A stretch of DNA of 64,000 bases from Opitutaceae bacterium (GTDB taxonomy: Bacteria; Verrucomicrobiota; Verrucomicrobiia; Opitutales; Opitutaceae). Position numbers and translations under genes: made by a program. The stretch covers positions 82,652-146,651 of the forward strand of contig JAQUYL010000007.1 in assembly GCA_028691845.1 (NCBI GenBank), given 5' to 3'. The notes beneath the pieces are model-generated. The model was not told where the DNA came from, searched no databases, and was given only the letters and a program-made list of their open reading frames with translations. Position 1 is the first letter of the stretch, and each line of letters opens with the position of its first letter. Shown here one piece after another: positions 17,991 through 27,194 of this stretch.

Positions 17991-19637
17991 CTACTTTTTC
18001 CCGACCGACGACAATTCCTCAATCTGCCGCGTCCATTCCACGGAAAGCGGCAATACTCCGGCGGCATCGGCCACGGCCCGGGCTTCGACCAAGAGCGCAA
18101 TCTTGCCCTCGGGAGTCGGCGGAGGCGAATGAGCCAGGGAAACGTAGACATGCAGGGCCTCCGAACGGGCTCCGTGGGAGGCCAGCCAGCCCGCAATCTC
18201 GCGGGCTAACGCCCATTCCGTCACGGAAAACCCGGTCAGCACCTGCATGAACTGCAAAGCCTTAGTGGCGCCAGTCTTGTCGCCTTTCTCCCATGCCAGT
18301 TTCGCCGTCGCCAGGGCCAGGGCCGGATGATGATACTGGCTGAGCGCCACCCGCGCCACCTTGAGAGCTTGGCTCGCCCGTCCCTGACGGACGAGTAAAT
18401 TCATCTGCCGCAGCACCGCATAGGGTGCAAGTGCCTCCGGGAGTTGCGCCGAGGCGGCCAGGGTCGAGGCGAGCGAGACGGCAAACGGGCGGTACAGCGG
18501 ATCGCCGAGGAGAAGGCTCTGCCAACTGAGTACTGGCAGCGCATAGTAGGCGGCGTCCCCGAGCGTCCAGCCTTGAGCTAGAGTGCGCAACAGCAGGCTG
18601 GGTCGATGCGTGTATTCGAGGTATGGCTCCGCCACATTGCCCGCCGTAGCCGCCACGCCCCGGGCGACGAGCGGCCCGCACCACCCGGCCGTGGCCGAAT
18701 GCAACGATGCAGCCGAAAAACTTTGAATGTGCATGGCGATGGCTCCCGCCGGAAAACGGAAACCGTCGAGAACGAACGGTCCGTTAACCTCGCCGGCATA
18801 CCAGCCGAAATAGAGCACCGGAGCGTCGAAACGGGCGGTCTTGCCCAACGTGGCGCCGGATCGTTCAACATCGCCAGCGAAGCCCAGCTCCTCGAGCTGT
18901 GCCGCAACCGACTCCAGCCAGCGGTCGCCGTCCGGATTAGGCCCGCCGAGATCCACATAGGAACGGCCGAGCAATCCCGTCCGCTCGCCTTCGAGGGCAG
19001 AAGTCACCAGGTGCTCTGCATCATTGAGCGTGGGACCGTCCAGCCGCGCGACCTTGACGACGAGATCCGTCTCCAGGCTCGACGGCCGGTCGCAGGCAAA
19101 GAGCGGATTGCCACGGGTAGCGGTGATTTCGTATTCGCTCTGGGCGAGCAGGCTCAGTTCGGAATCAACCGCTGCGCCATTGGAGCGCAGCGGGGGGGGG
19201 AGGACACGGCTGAGTTTCTCCTCCATAAGCGACGGGTCATGGTCGATACGCCACGGCACTCCGCGGCAGACGACGAGATAGGCTATCCGGTGGCCTAGAA
19301 TGCTATAGCGCTTGCGGCCCAGACGATCGGTGAGCGTGCTGCCCATGGCGTCAATCCAGCCGCGCCGCACCAGCTCATCCTGCAGCGGCTGGTAAATCTG
19401 CCCTATAAAGTCGCGCCATCCAATCGCCTCGCCTCCCGGCATGGGCAGAAAGATGATGTTCTCGTAGGGCACGCTGCGCTGATCCGCATAGAATTGCGCG
19501 AGTTGCACCGACTCGGGATCGCGGTTGTTCGCAAGAATGAGAACGCGCTTGGCAAGGTCTTCCGCGGCCGCGACGGCCATTGCCACTGGCAAGAGAGCGG
19601 CGGCAAGGATACAACGGCTGACAGAGGGTAGCTTCAC
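17991..19637 (-). CDS. TIGR03790-like exported protein of unknown function
   Basis: The 548-residue protein has a signal peptide (MKLPSVSRCILAAALLPVAM to about residue 25). It then opens with RVLILANNRDPESVQLAQFY and VPYENIIFLPMP, the hallmark of the TIGR03790 family seen in Planctomycetota, Verrucomicrobiota and Acidobacteriota, whose function is not known. Further family-like blocks are YLVVCRGVPWRI and LYFGWYAGEVNGPFVLDGF. The last 150 residues look helical and repeat-like (TPR-like pattern of ALxxAxxAL). A run of eight G at about 19190-19200 sits inside a PPP codon run. It stands alone between convergent clpP and divergent fluC. Confidence 0.8.
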   Translation of the reverse strand: MKLPSVSRCILAAALLPVAMAVAAAEDLAKRVLILANNRDPESVQLAQFYADQRSVPYENIIFLPMPGGEAIGWRDFIGQIYQPLQDELVRRGWIDAMGSTLTDRLGRKRYSILGHRIAYLVVCRGVPWRIDHDPSLMEEKLSRVLPPPLRSNGAAVDSELSLLAQSEYEITATRGNPLFACDRPSSLETDLVVKVARLDGPTLNDAEHLVTSALEGERTGLLGRSYVDLGGPNPDGDRWLESVAAQLEELGFAGDVERSGATLGKTARFDAPVLYFGWYAGEVNGPFVLDGFRFPAGAIAMHIQSFSAASLHSATAGWCGPLVARGVAATAGNVAEPYLEYTHRPSLLLRTLAQGWTLGDAAYYALPVLSWQSLLLGDPLYRPFAVSLASTLAASAQLPEALAPYAVLRQMNLLVRQGRASQALKVARVALSQYHHPALALATAKLAWEKGDKTGATKALQFMQVLTGFSVTEWALAREIAGWLASHGARSEALHVYVSLAHSPPPTPEGKIALLVEARAVADAAGVLPLSVEWTRQIEELSSVGKK

Positions 19638-19723
19638 CGATAACTGCTACTGTGGGATACCGTCCGGCATTTGACCAGAATGGTTTCACACTGCTTGCCA
19701 ACGGGGCGGTAAGTCTTTTGGGT

Positions 19724-19796
19724 GGGGCGGCGATGGATTCCGCCTTCCCGCAAGGGTAAACCGCCCCGCTCCCGCGGGTGCTGATGACTCCCGTAT
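19724..19796 (+). promoter_or_regulatory. fluoride riboswitch (crcB motif)
   Basis: The leader has the conserved blocks of the fluoride aptamer in order: GGCGATGGATTCCGCC (19728-19743), then AAACCGCC (19758-19765), a variable hairpin, and GCTGATGACTCC (19780-19791). These match the crcB-motif consensus GGCGAUGG..CGCC, AAACGC/AACCGCC and GCUGAUGACUCC. The fluoride channel gene starts 15 bp later, so the short expression platform probably controls access to the start codon. Confidence 0.9.
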
Positions 19797-19810
19797 CCTA
19801 CAGGTCCATC

Positions 19811-20209
19811 ATGCAACTCTATCTGCTTATTGCCTCAGGCGGCGCGCTCGGCAGTGTGACGCGTTTTTGGTTTTCGGGCCTTGTCGCCAACCAGTTTGGA
19901 GCGACCTTTCCCTGGGGCACGTTGCTGGTGAACGTCACCGGCTCGTTTGCAATCGGTTTTTTTTCCACGCTGACCGGACCCGAAGGCCGGGTTTTCGCCA
20001 GCGGCACCGCTCGGCAGTTTTTCATGACCGGCCTCTGCGGCGGCTACACCACGTTTTCCTCGTTCAGCCTCCAGACACTTAATCTAGCCCGCGACGGCGA
20101 GTGGCTGCAGGCCGGCGGCAATGTCGCGGGCTCCCTCGTCGCCTGCCTGGTGGCGGTGTGGCTCGGACATCTGGCGGCGGCTTATCTCAACCAACTAAAG
20201 GGATCCTGA
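19811..20209 (+). CDS. fluC: fluoride ion channel FluC/CrcB
   Basis: The 132-residue membrane protein has four hydrophobic segments. Family signatures are GGALGSVTRFWFSGL, FPWGTLLVNVTGSFAIGF and GLCGGYTTFSSFSLQTL, the last two lining the fluoride path and sodium site. It should export fluoride as a dual-topology dimer. It is preceded by a fluoride riboswitch and followed one base after its stop by a DUF190 gene. Start chosen at MQLYLLIASGGALG; an upstream ATG at 19778 would lie inside the riboswitch. Confidence 0.96.
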   Translation: MQLYLLIASGGALGSVTRFWFSGLVANQFGATFPWGTLLVNVTGSFAIGFFSTLTGPEGRVFASGTARQFFMTGLCGGYTTFSSFSLQTLNLARDGEWLQAGGNVAGSLVACLVAVWLGHLAAAYLNQLKGS

Positions 20210-20210
20210 C

Positions 20211-20579
20211 ATGGAACTGCCCCACGAATCCATCCTCCTGCGTATCTTCCTCGGCGAATCCGACCGCCATGAGCACCAGCCCCTCTACGAGGCAATCGTG
20301 CTCAAGGCACGGGAACTGCATCTTGCCGGAGCCACAGTGCTGCGCGGCGCCATGGGTTTCGGCAAATCCAGCCGCCTGCATACGAACAAGATCCTGCGCC
20401 TATCGGCCGACCTCCCGCTGGTGATCGAAATCGTGGATCGTGAGGAAAAGATCAACGCCTTCCTGCCTGTGCTTGACCGGATGATGGGCGGCGGACTGGT
20501 GACCATCGAAAAGGTGCGCGTCCTTCATTATCGCCCCGGCTCCGGCACTGATTCTCCACCTCCAGTCCAATCGCCGTAA
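20211..20579 (+). CDS. DUF190 (PII-like) protein
   Basis: The 122-residue protein matches the DUF190 family: LLRIFLGESDRHEHQPLYEA, ATVLRGAMGFGKSSRLHTNK and LPLVIEIVDREEKINAFLP. These proteins have a PII-like ferredoxin fold. DUF190 genes are commonly beside crcB/fluC, and here the start codon is one base after the fluC stop, so the two are almost certainly co-translated under the same riboswitch. The role in fluoride resistance is not known. Confidence 0.88.
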   Translation: MELPHESILLRIFLGESDRHEHQPLYEAIVLKARELHLAGATVLRGAMGFGKSSRLHTNKILRLSADLPLVIEIVDREEKINAFLPVLDRMMGGGLVTIEKVRVLHYRPGSGTDSPPPVQSP

Positions 20580-20674
20580 ACGCCCTGCCCCGGCGGTGAC
20601 CGAGCCGGCTCCGGCAATGTTTGCGGTGGCAAAATCCACTGCCATTGTTTTTGCTTTCCTTTCCGTTTATTGCC

Positions 20675-22924
20675 ATGCGCTCCGACATCATCAAAAAAGG
20701 CGCTGAACGCGCTCCACACCGCAGCCTTCTCCGTGCCACCGGCTCCATCGAATCGGAAGCCGATTTCGAGAAACCGTTTATCGCGATCTGCAACAGCTAC
20801 ACCGATTGCATCCCCGGGCACGCCCACCTCAACGAGGTCGGCCAGCTGGTGAAGCGCCTGGTCCGCGAGGCCGGCGGCGTGCCGTTCATCTTCAACACCA
20901 TCGGGGTCGACGACGGCATCGCCATGGGGCACTCGGGAATGAAATACTCGCTGCCCTCGCGCGAACTGATTGCCGACTGCGTCGAGTCCATGGTTCGCGC
21001 CCATTGCTTCGACGGCATGGTCTGCATCCCGAACTGCGACAAGATCGTCCCGGGCATGCTCATGGCCGCCATGCGCGTGAATCTCCCCACAATCTTCGTT
21101 TCGGGCGGCCCGATGGCCGCGGGCATCGCCCAGACCGATCCCGCCAGCAACCTTCCCGTGCACCTCCGTCCGGCCACGGGGAAGTCCGACCTCATCTCCG
21201 TGTTCAAGGGCGTCGGCGCGCTCCAGACCGGCAACCTCACCGCCGAACAGCTCCTCAAGCTGGAGCAAAGCGCCTGCCCGACCTGCGGCTCCTGCTCGGG
21301 CATGTTCACCGCCAACTCCATGAACTGCCTCTGCGAGGCGCTCGGCATGGCCCTGCCCGGCAACGGCACCATCCTCGCCGTCTCCAAGGAGCGCGAGCAG
21401 CTCTACCGCCGCGCCGCCGCGCAGATCATCGAACTCGTGAAGCTCGATCTCAAGCCGCGCGACATCGCCACGCTCGCCGCCTTCGACAACGCCCTAACCC
21501 TCGACGTGGCGATGGGCGGCTCGACCAACACCATTCTCCACACCCTCGCCATAGCCCGCGAGGCCGGCATCGCGTACGACATCGCCCGCATTGACGCCAT
21601 CTCCCGCCGCGTGCCCTGCCTCTGCAAGGTCTCTCCCTCGTGCGACTACCACATCCAGGATGTCCACCGCGCCGGTGGCATCCACACCATCCTCGGCGAA
21701 CTCAAGCGCCTCGGCGCGCTCAGGACCGAATGCCGCACCGTCACCGGTCGCACCCTGGGCGAGAACATCGACGCCTGGGATCTTCGCGCCCCGACCTGCT
21801 CCGCCGAAGCCCGCGTAACGCGGCTCTCCGGCTGCTCGGCTATCGCTGCCGATCCCTCCGCCCGCTCGCCCTCCGGCAACCTTGCGCCCAAGCCGTTGCT
21901 GTTCCATCCCGCCGACCCTCGCGCCATCGCGCTGTGGCGGTTCGCCGCCGCCTTCAACGCCGGCGATGCGGCCGGCTGCGCTGCGCTTTTCGGATCCAAT
22001 GGCGAACTCGAAGTCGACGATACCACGACCTGGCGCGGACCCGCAGGGATCGAGGCGGGACTGAAGCCCAAGTTTGCCGAATTCCGCGGACTTGTCCGCA
22101 TGGAAATGGGCGAACTCCGCGGCACGCCCGTGAACATCGTATGGCAGTACGAAAAATCCGGCAGCAAGCAGATCGCCTGCCTCTGGCGGATCGATCGCCT
22201 TCTCGCCGCTGGCACGATCGCCCGGTCAAGTCATGATCGCCGCCCTGCCTCGCTGGCCGCCGTCAAACCGGCCGGCCTGATGCCGCACGATCCGGTATTC
22301 CTTTTCAACCCGACGGACTGCATCCGTCCGCCCGAGCGCGCTTATACGGCCGACGGCGGCCTCTCCGTTCTCTATGGCGACCTGGCCCCGGAGGGCGCGG
22401 TCGTGAAGACCGCCGGCATCAGCGACGGATTCAAGAAGAACTGCGGCCCCGGCTTTGTGTTCACGGGTCCATGCGTGATCTTCGAGAGCCAGGACGACGC
22501 CTGCGCCGGCATCCTCGCCCGCAAGGTGAAGGCCGGCGACATCGTCATCATCCGCAACGAGGGGCCGCGCGGTGGCCCTGGGATGCAGGAGATGCTCTCG
22601 CCGACGAGCTACATCGTCGGCATGGGGCTCGGCGACAAGGTGGCACTGATCACCGACGGCCGCTTCAGCGGCGGCACAGCCGGCGCCTGCATCGGCCACG
22701 TCTCGCCCGAGGCGGCCGAGGGCGGCCCCATTGGCCTGCTGCGCGATGGGGACCGGCTGCGGATCGATTTCCCCGGCCGCCGCATCGACATCCTCGTCGA
22801 CCAGGCCGAGCTGGCGAAGCGCCGTCAAGCGTGGCAGCCGGTATCGCACGATCTCACCGGCTGGCTGGCGCGCTACCGCAAGCTCGTCACCAACGCCAGC
22901 AATGGCGCCGTGCTCGCCGGCTGA
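20675..22924 (+). CDS. ilvD: dihydroxy-acid dehydratase with internal NTF2-like insertion
   Basis: IlvD is an Fe-S enzyme that dehydrates 2,3-dihydroxy acids in isoleucine/valine synthesis. Its signatures are all present: [83 protein letters not shown]. Yet the protein is 749 residues against about 560 for the family. The extra 170 residues (about 375-545; bases 21800-22310) lie between [10 protein letters not shown] and [21 protein letters not shown]. They contain a SnoaL/NTF2-like domain ([44 protein letters not shown]) with flexible Pro/Ser-rich flanks. The reading frame is intact throughout. Start at [17 protein letters not shown] is the family start. Confidence 0.92.
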   Translation: MRSDIIKKGAERAPHRSLLRATGSIESEADFEKPFIAICNSYTDCIPGHAHLNEVGQLVKRLVREAGGVPFIFNTIGVDDGIAMGHSGMKYSLPSRELIADCVESMVRAHCFDGMVCIPNCDKIVPGMLMAAMRVNLPTIFVSGGPMAAGIAQTDPASNLPVHLRPATGKSDLISVFKGVGALQTGNLTAEQLLKLEQSACPTCGSCSGMFTANSMNCLCEALGMALPGNGTILAVSKEREQLYRRAAAQIIELVKLDLKPRDIATLAAFDNALTLDVAMGGSTNTILHTLAIAREAGIAYDIARIDAISRRVPCLCKVSPSCDYHIQDVHRAGGIHTILGELKRLGALRTECRTVTGRTLGENIDAWDLRAPTCSAEARVTRLSGCSAIAADPSARSPSGNLAPKPLLFHPADPRAIALWRFAAAFNAGDAAGCAALFGSNGELEVDDTTTWRGPAGIEAGLKPKFAEFRGLVRMEMGELRGTPVNIVWQYEKSGSKQIACLWRIDRLLAAGTIARSSHDRRPASLAAVKPAGLMPHDPVFLFNPTDCIRPPERAYTADGGLSVLYGDLAPEGAVVKTAGISDGFKKNCGPGFVFTGPCVIFESQDDACAGILARKVKAGDIVIIRNEGPRGGPGMQEMLSPTSYIVGMGLGDKVALITDGRFSGGTAGACIGHVSPEAAEGGPIGLLRDGDRLRIDFPGRRIDILVDQAELAKRRQAWQPVSHDLTGWLARYRKLVTNASNGAVLAG

Positions 22925-23065
22925 CTGGACGGCACAGACCCTTCATGCTCTGGCAATCGTGCCGTAGGCTTGCGGCACGGTTCGATCAGCGGGAAAGTGT
23001 ATTGATCCATCCATCGAAGACTGACCCGAGATGGAGGATCAGCCCCGCGGACCGGGCGCGTTGGC

Positions 23066-24145
23066 TCAGGGGAGTTGCGCTGGGCTCCCCGGGGCGCCCA
23101 GCGGCTTGGCGTCCGAAAACCCGCCTTTCTGCTGCAGCTCCTCGCGCAGGTAGGCGTCGGGCACGGCGGTGCGCCAGGCCGTCACCCAGATGCGGGCCAG
23201 CATCTCCCCGCCCGTGAGCAACTGGCCCTCGATGAATGAGCGCCCCTCGAAGCTATGCGGGGATCCGTCGGCCTTGAGCTTGCCTTCCTTCTCGAGCAGG
23301 TAGAGCGGTTCGACGAGTGCGTTCTGCATCTGCAAATAATCCATCGCGGAGTTGAAGAATGGATCGCGCCCGCCAGGTGTGCTGGCGAGTGGGATTACCT
23401 GCGCCGGCCGCACTCGAGGCAGCAAATCGTCGAGATTGATCCCGGCCGCCCGGATGAACCCGCCATCGATCCACTGGTGAATGGTCCGCGCCGTGGTGTA
23501 ACCGTGCGGGTTATCGCCCACCCATCCGTTGTAATGGAGGGTGGTGTGCAAGGGCTGGGTTCCGTCGCCGACAAAATGCCCCATGGTCCCCATGAGTTCG
23601 ACGATGCTGGCGCGGGTCTGGGCCGCATCGGCGGAGAAACCGAATTCCTCGTACACCTTAAGACGCCCGAAATTCGCGTGCAATTTGCCGAAATATTCGG
23701 TGATCGCCCAGGGCAGGAAGCCGCTCCACGCCCGGGTGTGGTCGGGATCCTTTTTCGGATCGATCGCCGGAAAGCGCTCCGGATTCGCCGCCCTCCCCCG
23801 GATATACTGCCCTACAAATTCATACCGAAAGGCGCTGACTGCGGCTGGGGTCAACCCGGCGAAACCGAGCTCCTCAAGGTCGAGAAAATGATCGGGTGAG
23901 TTGATATGGCGCGTCGGCGGCTCAGTGGCGCTGCGCCACCGGTCGGCTTCGCCCGAGAGCCAGACGATGCGTTCGCCCGCCCCCGTCTCACTCATTCTAC
24001 TGGGCAGCAGCACCGGAAAATCCTCCGGCAGGGCGGCGAGCGCGAGCTGGTTGATGATGCGATGGCCTTCGAAATCCCATGCCCCGACGGCGGCAACGGG
24101 CAGCAGGAACCAGAGGGCAAGGCGGCAGAACGACAATGTTTTCAT
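23066..24145 (-). CDS. exported S1/P1-type nuclease
   Basis: The 359-residue protein has a signal peptide (to about residue 22), so mature residue 1 would be the Trp of WDFEGHRIINQLA. This mirrors the zinc-binding N-terminal Trp and His of S1/P1 nucleases. Further metal ligands appear in HINSPDHFLDLE and in GTMGHFVGDGTQPLHTTLHY (HxxxD..H pattern). It should degrade single-stranded nucleic acid outside the cytoplasm, dependent on zinc. It is the last gene of the infC-amidase-amidase-nuclease series. A run of nine C on the coding strand (G at 24163-24171) lies 18 bp before the start. Confidence 0.88.
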   Translation of the reverse strand: MKTLSFCRLALWFLLPVAAVGAWDFEGHRIINQLALAALPEDFPVLLPSRMSETGAGERIVWLSGEADRWRSATEPPTRHINSPDHFLDLEELGFAGLTPAAVSAFRYEFVGQYIRGRAANPERFPAIDPKKDPDHTRAWSGFLPWAITEYFGKLHANFGRLKVYEEFGFSADAAQTRASIVELMGTMGHFVGDGTQPLHTTLHYNGWVGDNPHGYTTARTIHQWIDGGFIRAAGINLDDLLPRVRPAQVIPLASTPGGRDPFFNSAMDYLQMQNALVEPLYLLEKEGKLKADGSPHSFEGRSFIEGQLLTGGEMLARIWVTAWRTAVPDAYLREELQQKGGFSDAKPLGAPGSPAQLP

Positions 24146-24263
24146 GCAGGATCCCTTGCAATGGGGGGGGGCTGGGACGGGGAATTGAAGCAGTGTGGCC
24201 AGCCAAGTCTGATTTTAGCGGAGGCAGCCCGCTCCAATAATTTTGGCGCCTTGCAGCACCCGG

Positions 24264-25418
24264 CTATTTTTGCGACTGGCCGAGTTGGGCGGCGTAGCCG
24301 TCGACCCCGGCCGCGATCGCCTCGGCGATCCGCTGTAGGAATTCCGGCGTGGCCACCCGCCTGGCTTCCGCATCGTTGGAAAGGTAGGCTGCTTCGATGA
24401 GCGCCGCGGGACATTCCGCAAAACACAGCACCGCGTAGCGTGCGCGCTTGTAGCCTCGATCGGAGGTTTTCAGCGTGCCGAGCATGTGATGGTGGATCTG
24501 GTAGCCGAGCAGAACATTGGCCAGATCCTGCCGGTTGCCGGGATAGGCCTTGTCCACCGTGTCGTCCTTTCTGTCGTCCGAGCTGGAGAGCTGAAACTGC
24601 GGCGTCAACACGTATGTCTCGGAACCCGAGACGCGGGCGGCGAACAGTGGATCGACGGCGTTGAAGTGAATGCTGAGGAAAAGATCGGCCCTGGCGCGGT
24701 TGGCTATGTTGATCCGCGCCAGCAAATCGCTCCTTTGGTCGCGGGCGAGCCTGGAGTCGTCTGTCCGGGTGAGCCGCACCTGATAACCGCGCAATTCGAG
24801 AAGCTTTTTGAGGCGCCGCACCACATCGAGCGTCATGTCTTTCTCATCGAGACGCAGCGCGAGGTTCTGTTTCCCGGGGTCGCTGCCACCGTGACCCGCG
24901 TCGAGCACGATCAGCTTGGGCCGGGCCGGCAGCAGGCCCGCATAATCGGTGGGACGCAGGAGCGGGGCGATGGTCTTGATCGCGTCGATTTTGCCGACGT
25001 AGAGGCTCCCATTGTAGAACACGACCGTTTCGCCCAGCATGATGCGCGTGCCGTCAAGGTAGCAGTCGCGGTTGCGATCCTCGAATTCGATCCTGACGCG
25101 ACCCCCTTCGCTCAGTTGCATGACTTTGCCGGCCTGCCTCCAGGCCGCCTTCATCCCATAGCGAGCGGCGATGTCGCGCACATCGACGCGATCCACATTA
25201 AACAGGCGCGTCACGGGCCAGAGCGCAGTGGGAAACCGGCGCGGGGTCGTGGGCACTGGAGACGGGGAATGTCCTGGTGCTGGACCGGTAGCGGCGGTTT
25301 GCGCACGCCCCGGGGTGGGCTCGCCGCATGCCAGCAATGCGGCTCCCAGCACGAGAAACCGCCCGGCAAACTGGACCCGGCGGGCCGGTGTAAAACCGTG
25401 TTTCACAATGTCGGCCAT
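24264..25418 (-). CDS. N-acetylmuramoyl-L-alanine amidase (Amidase_3), copy 2
   Basis: The 384-residue exported protein has a basic N-terminus with a signal/lipoprotein-like segment (LVLGAALLACGEPTPG, a possible lipobox at LLAC), a Pro-rich linker, a substrate-binding-like region (about 75-165) and a C-terminal zinc amidase domain. Zinc and catalytic residues are in VLDAGHGGSDPGKQN, FLSIHFNAV and CPAALIEAAYLSND. It should cleave the stem peptide from muramic acid. Its start overlaps the end of copy 1 by 16 bp, which suggests coupled translation and a tandem duplication followed by divergence. Confidence 0.9.
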   Translation of the reverse strand: MADIVKHGFTPARRVQFAGRFLVLGAALLACGEPTPGRAQTAATGPAPGHSPSPVPTTPRRFPTALWPVTRLFNVDRVDVRDIAARYGMKAAWRQAGKVMQLSEGGRVRIEFEDRNRDCYLDGTRIMLGETVVFYNGSLYVGKIDAIKTIAPLLRPTDYAGLLPARPKLIVLDAGHGGSDPGKQNLALRLDEKDMTLDVVRRLKKLLELRGYQVRLTRTDDSRLARDQRSDLLARINIANRARADLFLSIHFNAVDPLFAARVSGSETYVLTPQFQLSSSDDRKDDTVDKAYPGNRQDLANVLLGYQIHHHMLGTLKTSDRGYKRARYAVLCFAECPAALIEAAYLSNDAEARRVATPEFLQRIAEAIAAGVDGYAAQLGQSQK

Positions 25419-26476
25419 GGCGTGGTTTCGTCCGTCATCAGCTTCGCGCGCAACCGGTTCCCTCTTCCGCTGATACTGGATCTGTAATCGTCGATACCAT
25501 CGGCCAGGGCCTGGGCCAGCTGCGTGCGATAGGCGGGAGTGGCGATCTTGCGGGCCTCGGCGGCGTTGGAAAGAAAGCCGAGTTCGACCAAAACCGCCGG
25601 GCAGTTTATGCGTTCCAGGACTACAAAGCGTGCCCGCCTCATTCCGCGGTCAATGGGGTGCAAGGACGCAAGCAGGCGCCGGTGGATGGCCGCGCTCAGC
25701 ACGGTATTCCAATGATTGAAACGATGACCTGGCACGACTACACGGTCATCAGGCTCCCGGATGGCATCGGCGGTCGAGCGCAGGCCCTGTGGAGTGAGGG
25801 TATAGGTTTCTATACCCCGGACGGCGGGGGCTGAGGGGAGGGAATTGAAATGCAGGCTGACGAACAAATCGGCGGAGGCGCGATTGGCCAGCTCCGGGCG
25901 CCGCTGTAGAGGGATTTTAATGTCGCGTTCCCGCGTGAGCACGACTCGATAGCCGCGCCCCTCGAGTTTCAGCTTCAGACGCTTGGCGAGATCGAAAACC
26001 ACGGTCTTTTCATTCACCCCGACACGCCGGTTGGCGGCGCCGGCATCCGGTCCGCCGTGCCCGGCATCGATGGCAATGACCTCGGGGCGGGAAGAGCGGG
26101 GCACCCCGGCACCGGGCTGCAAGAGCGGCATGATCCATGTCACGACATCGATCCGCGAAACGTAGAGGCTGTTGCGATGTCGCACGACCGGTTCCCCCAG
26201 GAAGGCACGGACCCCGTCGGTCTGGAACTCGCGGCTGTTCGCCTTGAAAATCAGGCGGGTGCGCGCATCGCTCAGTCGCACGGCCGCCGACTGGGCGGAC
26301 CAGGACGCACTTAGGTTGTAGCGATTCGCGATCGCACGTACGTCGACATATTCAACGCCGACCAGGCGCACCACCGGCCAAGAATTCGAGTTCTGCGCCA
26401 TGACGGTGGATGCGCCCACCAGCGCCCAGACGACTGCAACCGCAGTCCCAAGGGAGCACCGGTGGAGCCACGCCAT
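25403..26476 (-). CDS. N-acetylmuramoyl-L-alanine amidase (Amidase_3), copy 1
   Basis: The 357-residue exported amidase has a signal peptide (MAWLHRCSLGTAVAVVWALV to about residue 28), a copper-amine-oxidase-N-like/stalk region (WPVVRLVGVEYVDVRAIANR and following) and an Amidase_3 domain with AIDAGHGGPDAGA, LFVSLHFNSL and CPAVLVELGFLSNAAEA. The longer frame starting at 26602 would overlap infC and lose the signal peptide, so I start at 26476, 20 bp after the infC stop. Layout and motifs match copy 2. Confidence 0.9.
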   Translation of the reverse strand: MAWLHRCSLGTAVAVVWALVGASTVMAQNSNSWPVVRLVGVEYVDVRAIANRYNLSASWSAQSAAVRLSDARTRLIFKANSREFQTDGVRAFLGEPVVRHRNSLYVSRIDVVTWIMPLLQPGAGVPRSSRPEVIAIDAGHGGPDAGAANRRVGVNEKTVVFDLAKRLKLKLEGRGYRVVLTRERDIKIPLQRRPELANRASADLFVSLHFNSLPSAPAVRGIETYTLTPQGLRSTADAIREPDDRVVVPGHRFNHWNTVLSAAIHRRLLASLHPIDRGMRRARFVVLERINCPAVLVELGFLSNAAEARKIATPAYRTQLAQALADGIDDYRSSISGRGNRLRAKLMTDETTPWPTL

Positions 26477-26495
26477 GACTGAAGCGGGCCGGTTC

Positions 26496-27194
26496 TCAGG
26501 TTGACGGCGACCCTTCGGTCCGGCCCGAAGCGGCAGCAGCCGGAGGCGCGGCTGGTCGGCCAAGCCCCTGCGCTGCGGGCGGATTTGTCGCTTCGCGCAC
26601 ATGATGCTTGGGCTTGCGTTTGTTGACCGGCAGCGGCGTGAGCATCACCATGAGCTGTCTGCCCGCGAGCCTGGGCTCGGAATCGGGATGCCCCATGTTG
26701 CTGAGTTCGCCGAGTGCGCGCTTGATGACCTCGAAGCCCATCTCAGTGTGCGCCATTTCGCGCCCGCGGAACTTGAGACGCAGCTTCACCTTGTTGCCGT
26801 TGTCGAGAAACCCCTCGGCATGGCGCACCTTGGTGAGAAAGTCATTTTGTTCAATCCGCACGGTGAACTCGATCTCCTTGATCTTGCCGGCGGCGGGCTT
26901 GCTGTGCGCATGCTTCTTCTGTTCCTCGTAAACGTATTTGCCGAAATCCATGATCCGGCAGACCGGGGGCTGGGCCGTGGGTGCAACTTCTACGAGATCC
27001 AGGTTGAACTGCTGGGCCAGGCGGAGCGCATGTGCGGTGTCCATGACGCCCAGCTGGGTCCCCTCCGGGCTAATGACGCGAATCTGCGGCGACTTGATAC
27101 GGTGATTACGGCGGATATTGGCGAAAGGATCCGTATTTCTACGGCGAAAATCGCGTGGGCGGGCGCCGCCGGCGGGGGAGTTGAGAATAGCCAT
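26496..27194 (-). CDS. infC: translation initiation factor IF-3
   Basis: The 232-residue protein contains the full IF-3 core: RRNHRIKSPQIRVISPEG, VEVAPTAQPPVCRIMDFGKY, the linker, IKEIEFTVRIEQNDFLTKV, and VKLRLKFRGREMAH. IF-3 blocks subunit joining and checks the start codon. It carries an N-terminal lead of about 28 residues and an unusual C-terminal tail of about 45 residues rich in Ala/Pro/Gly (AAQGLGRPAAPPAAAASG). Start at ATG 27194, directly preceded by TTG. The usual partners rpmI and rplT are not next to it; amidase genes follow instead. Confidence 0.95.
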   Translation of the reverse strand: MAILNSPAGGARPRDFRRRNTDPFANIRRNHRIKSPQIRVISPEGTQLGVMDTAHALRLAQQFNLDLVEVAPTAQPPVCRIMDFGKYVYEEQKKHAHSKPAAGKIKEIEFTVRIEQNDFLTKVRHAEGFLDNGNKVKLRLKFRGREMAHTEMGFEVIKRALGELSNMGHPDSEPRLAGRQLMVMLTPLPVNKRKPKHHVREATNPPAAQGLGRPAAPPAAAASGRTEGSPST

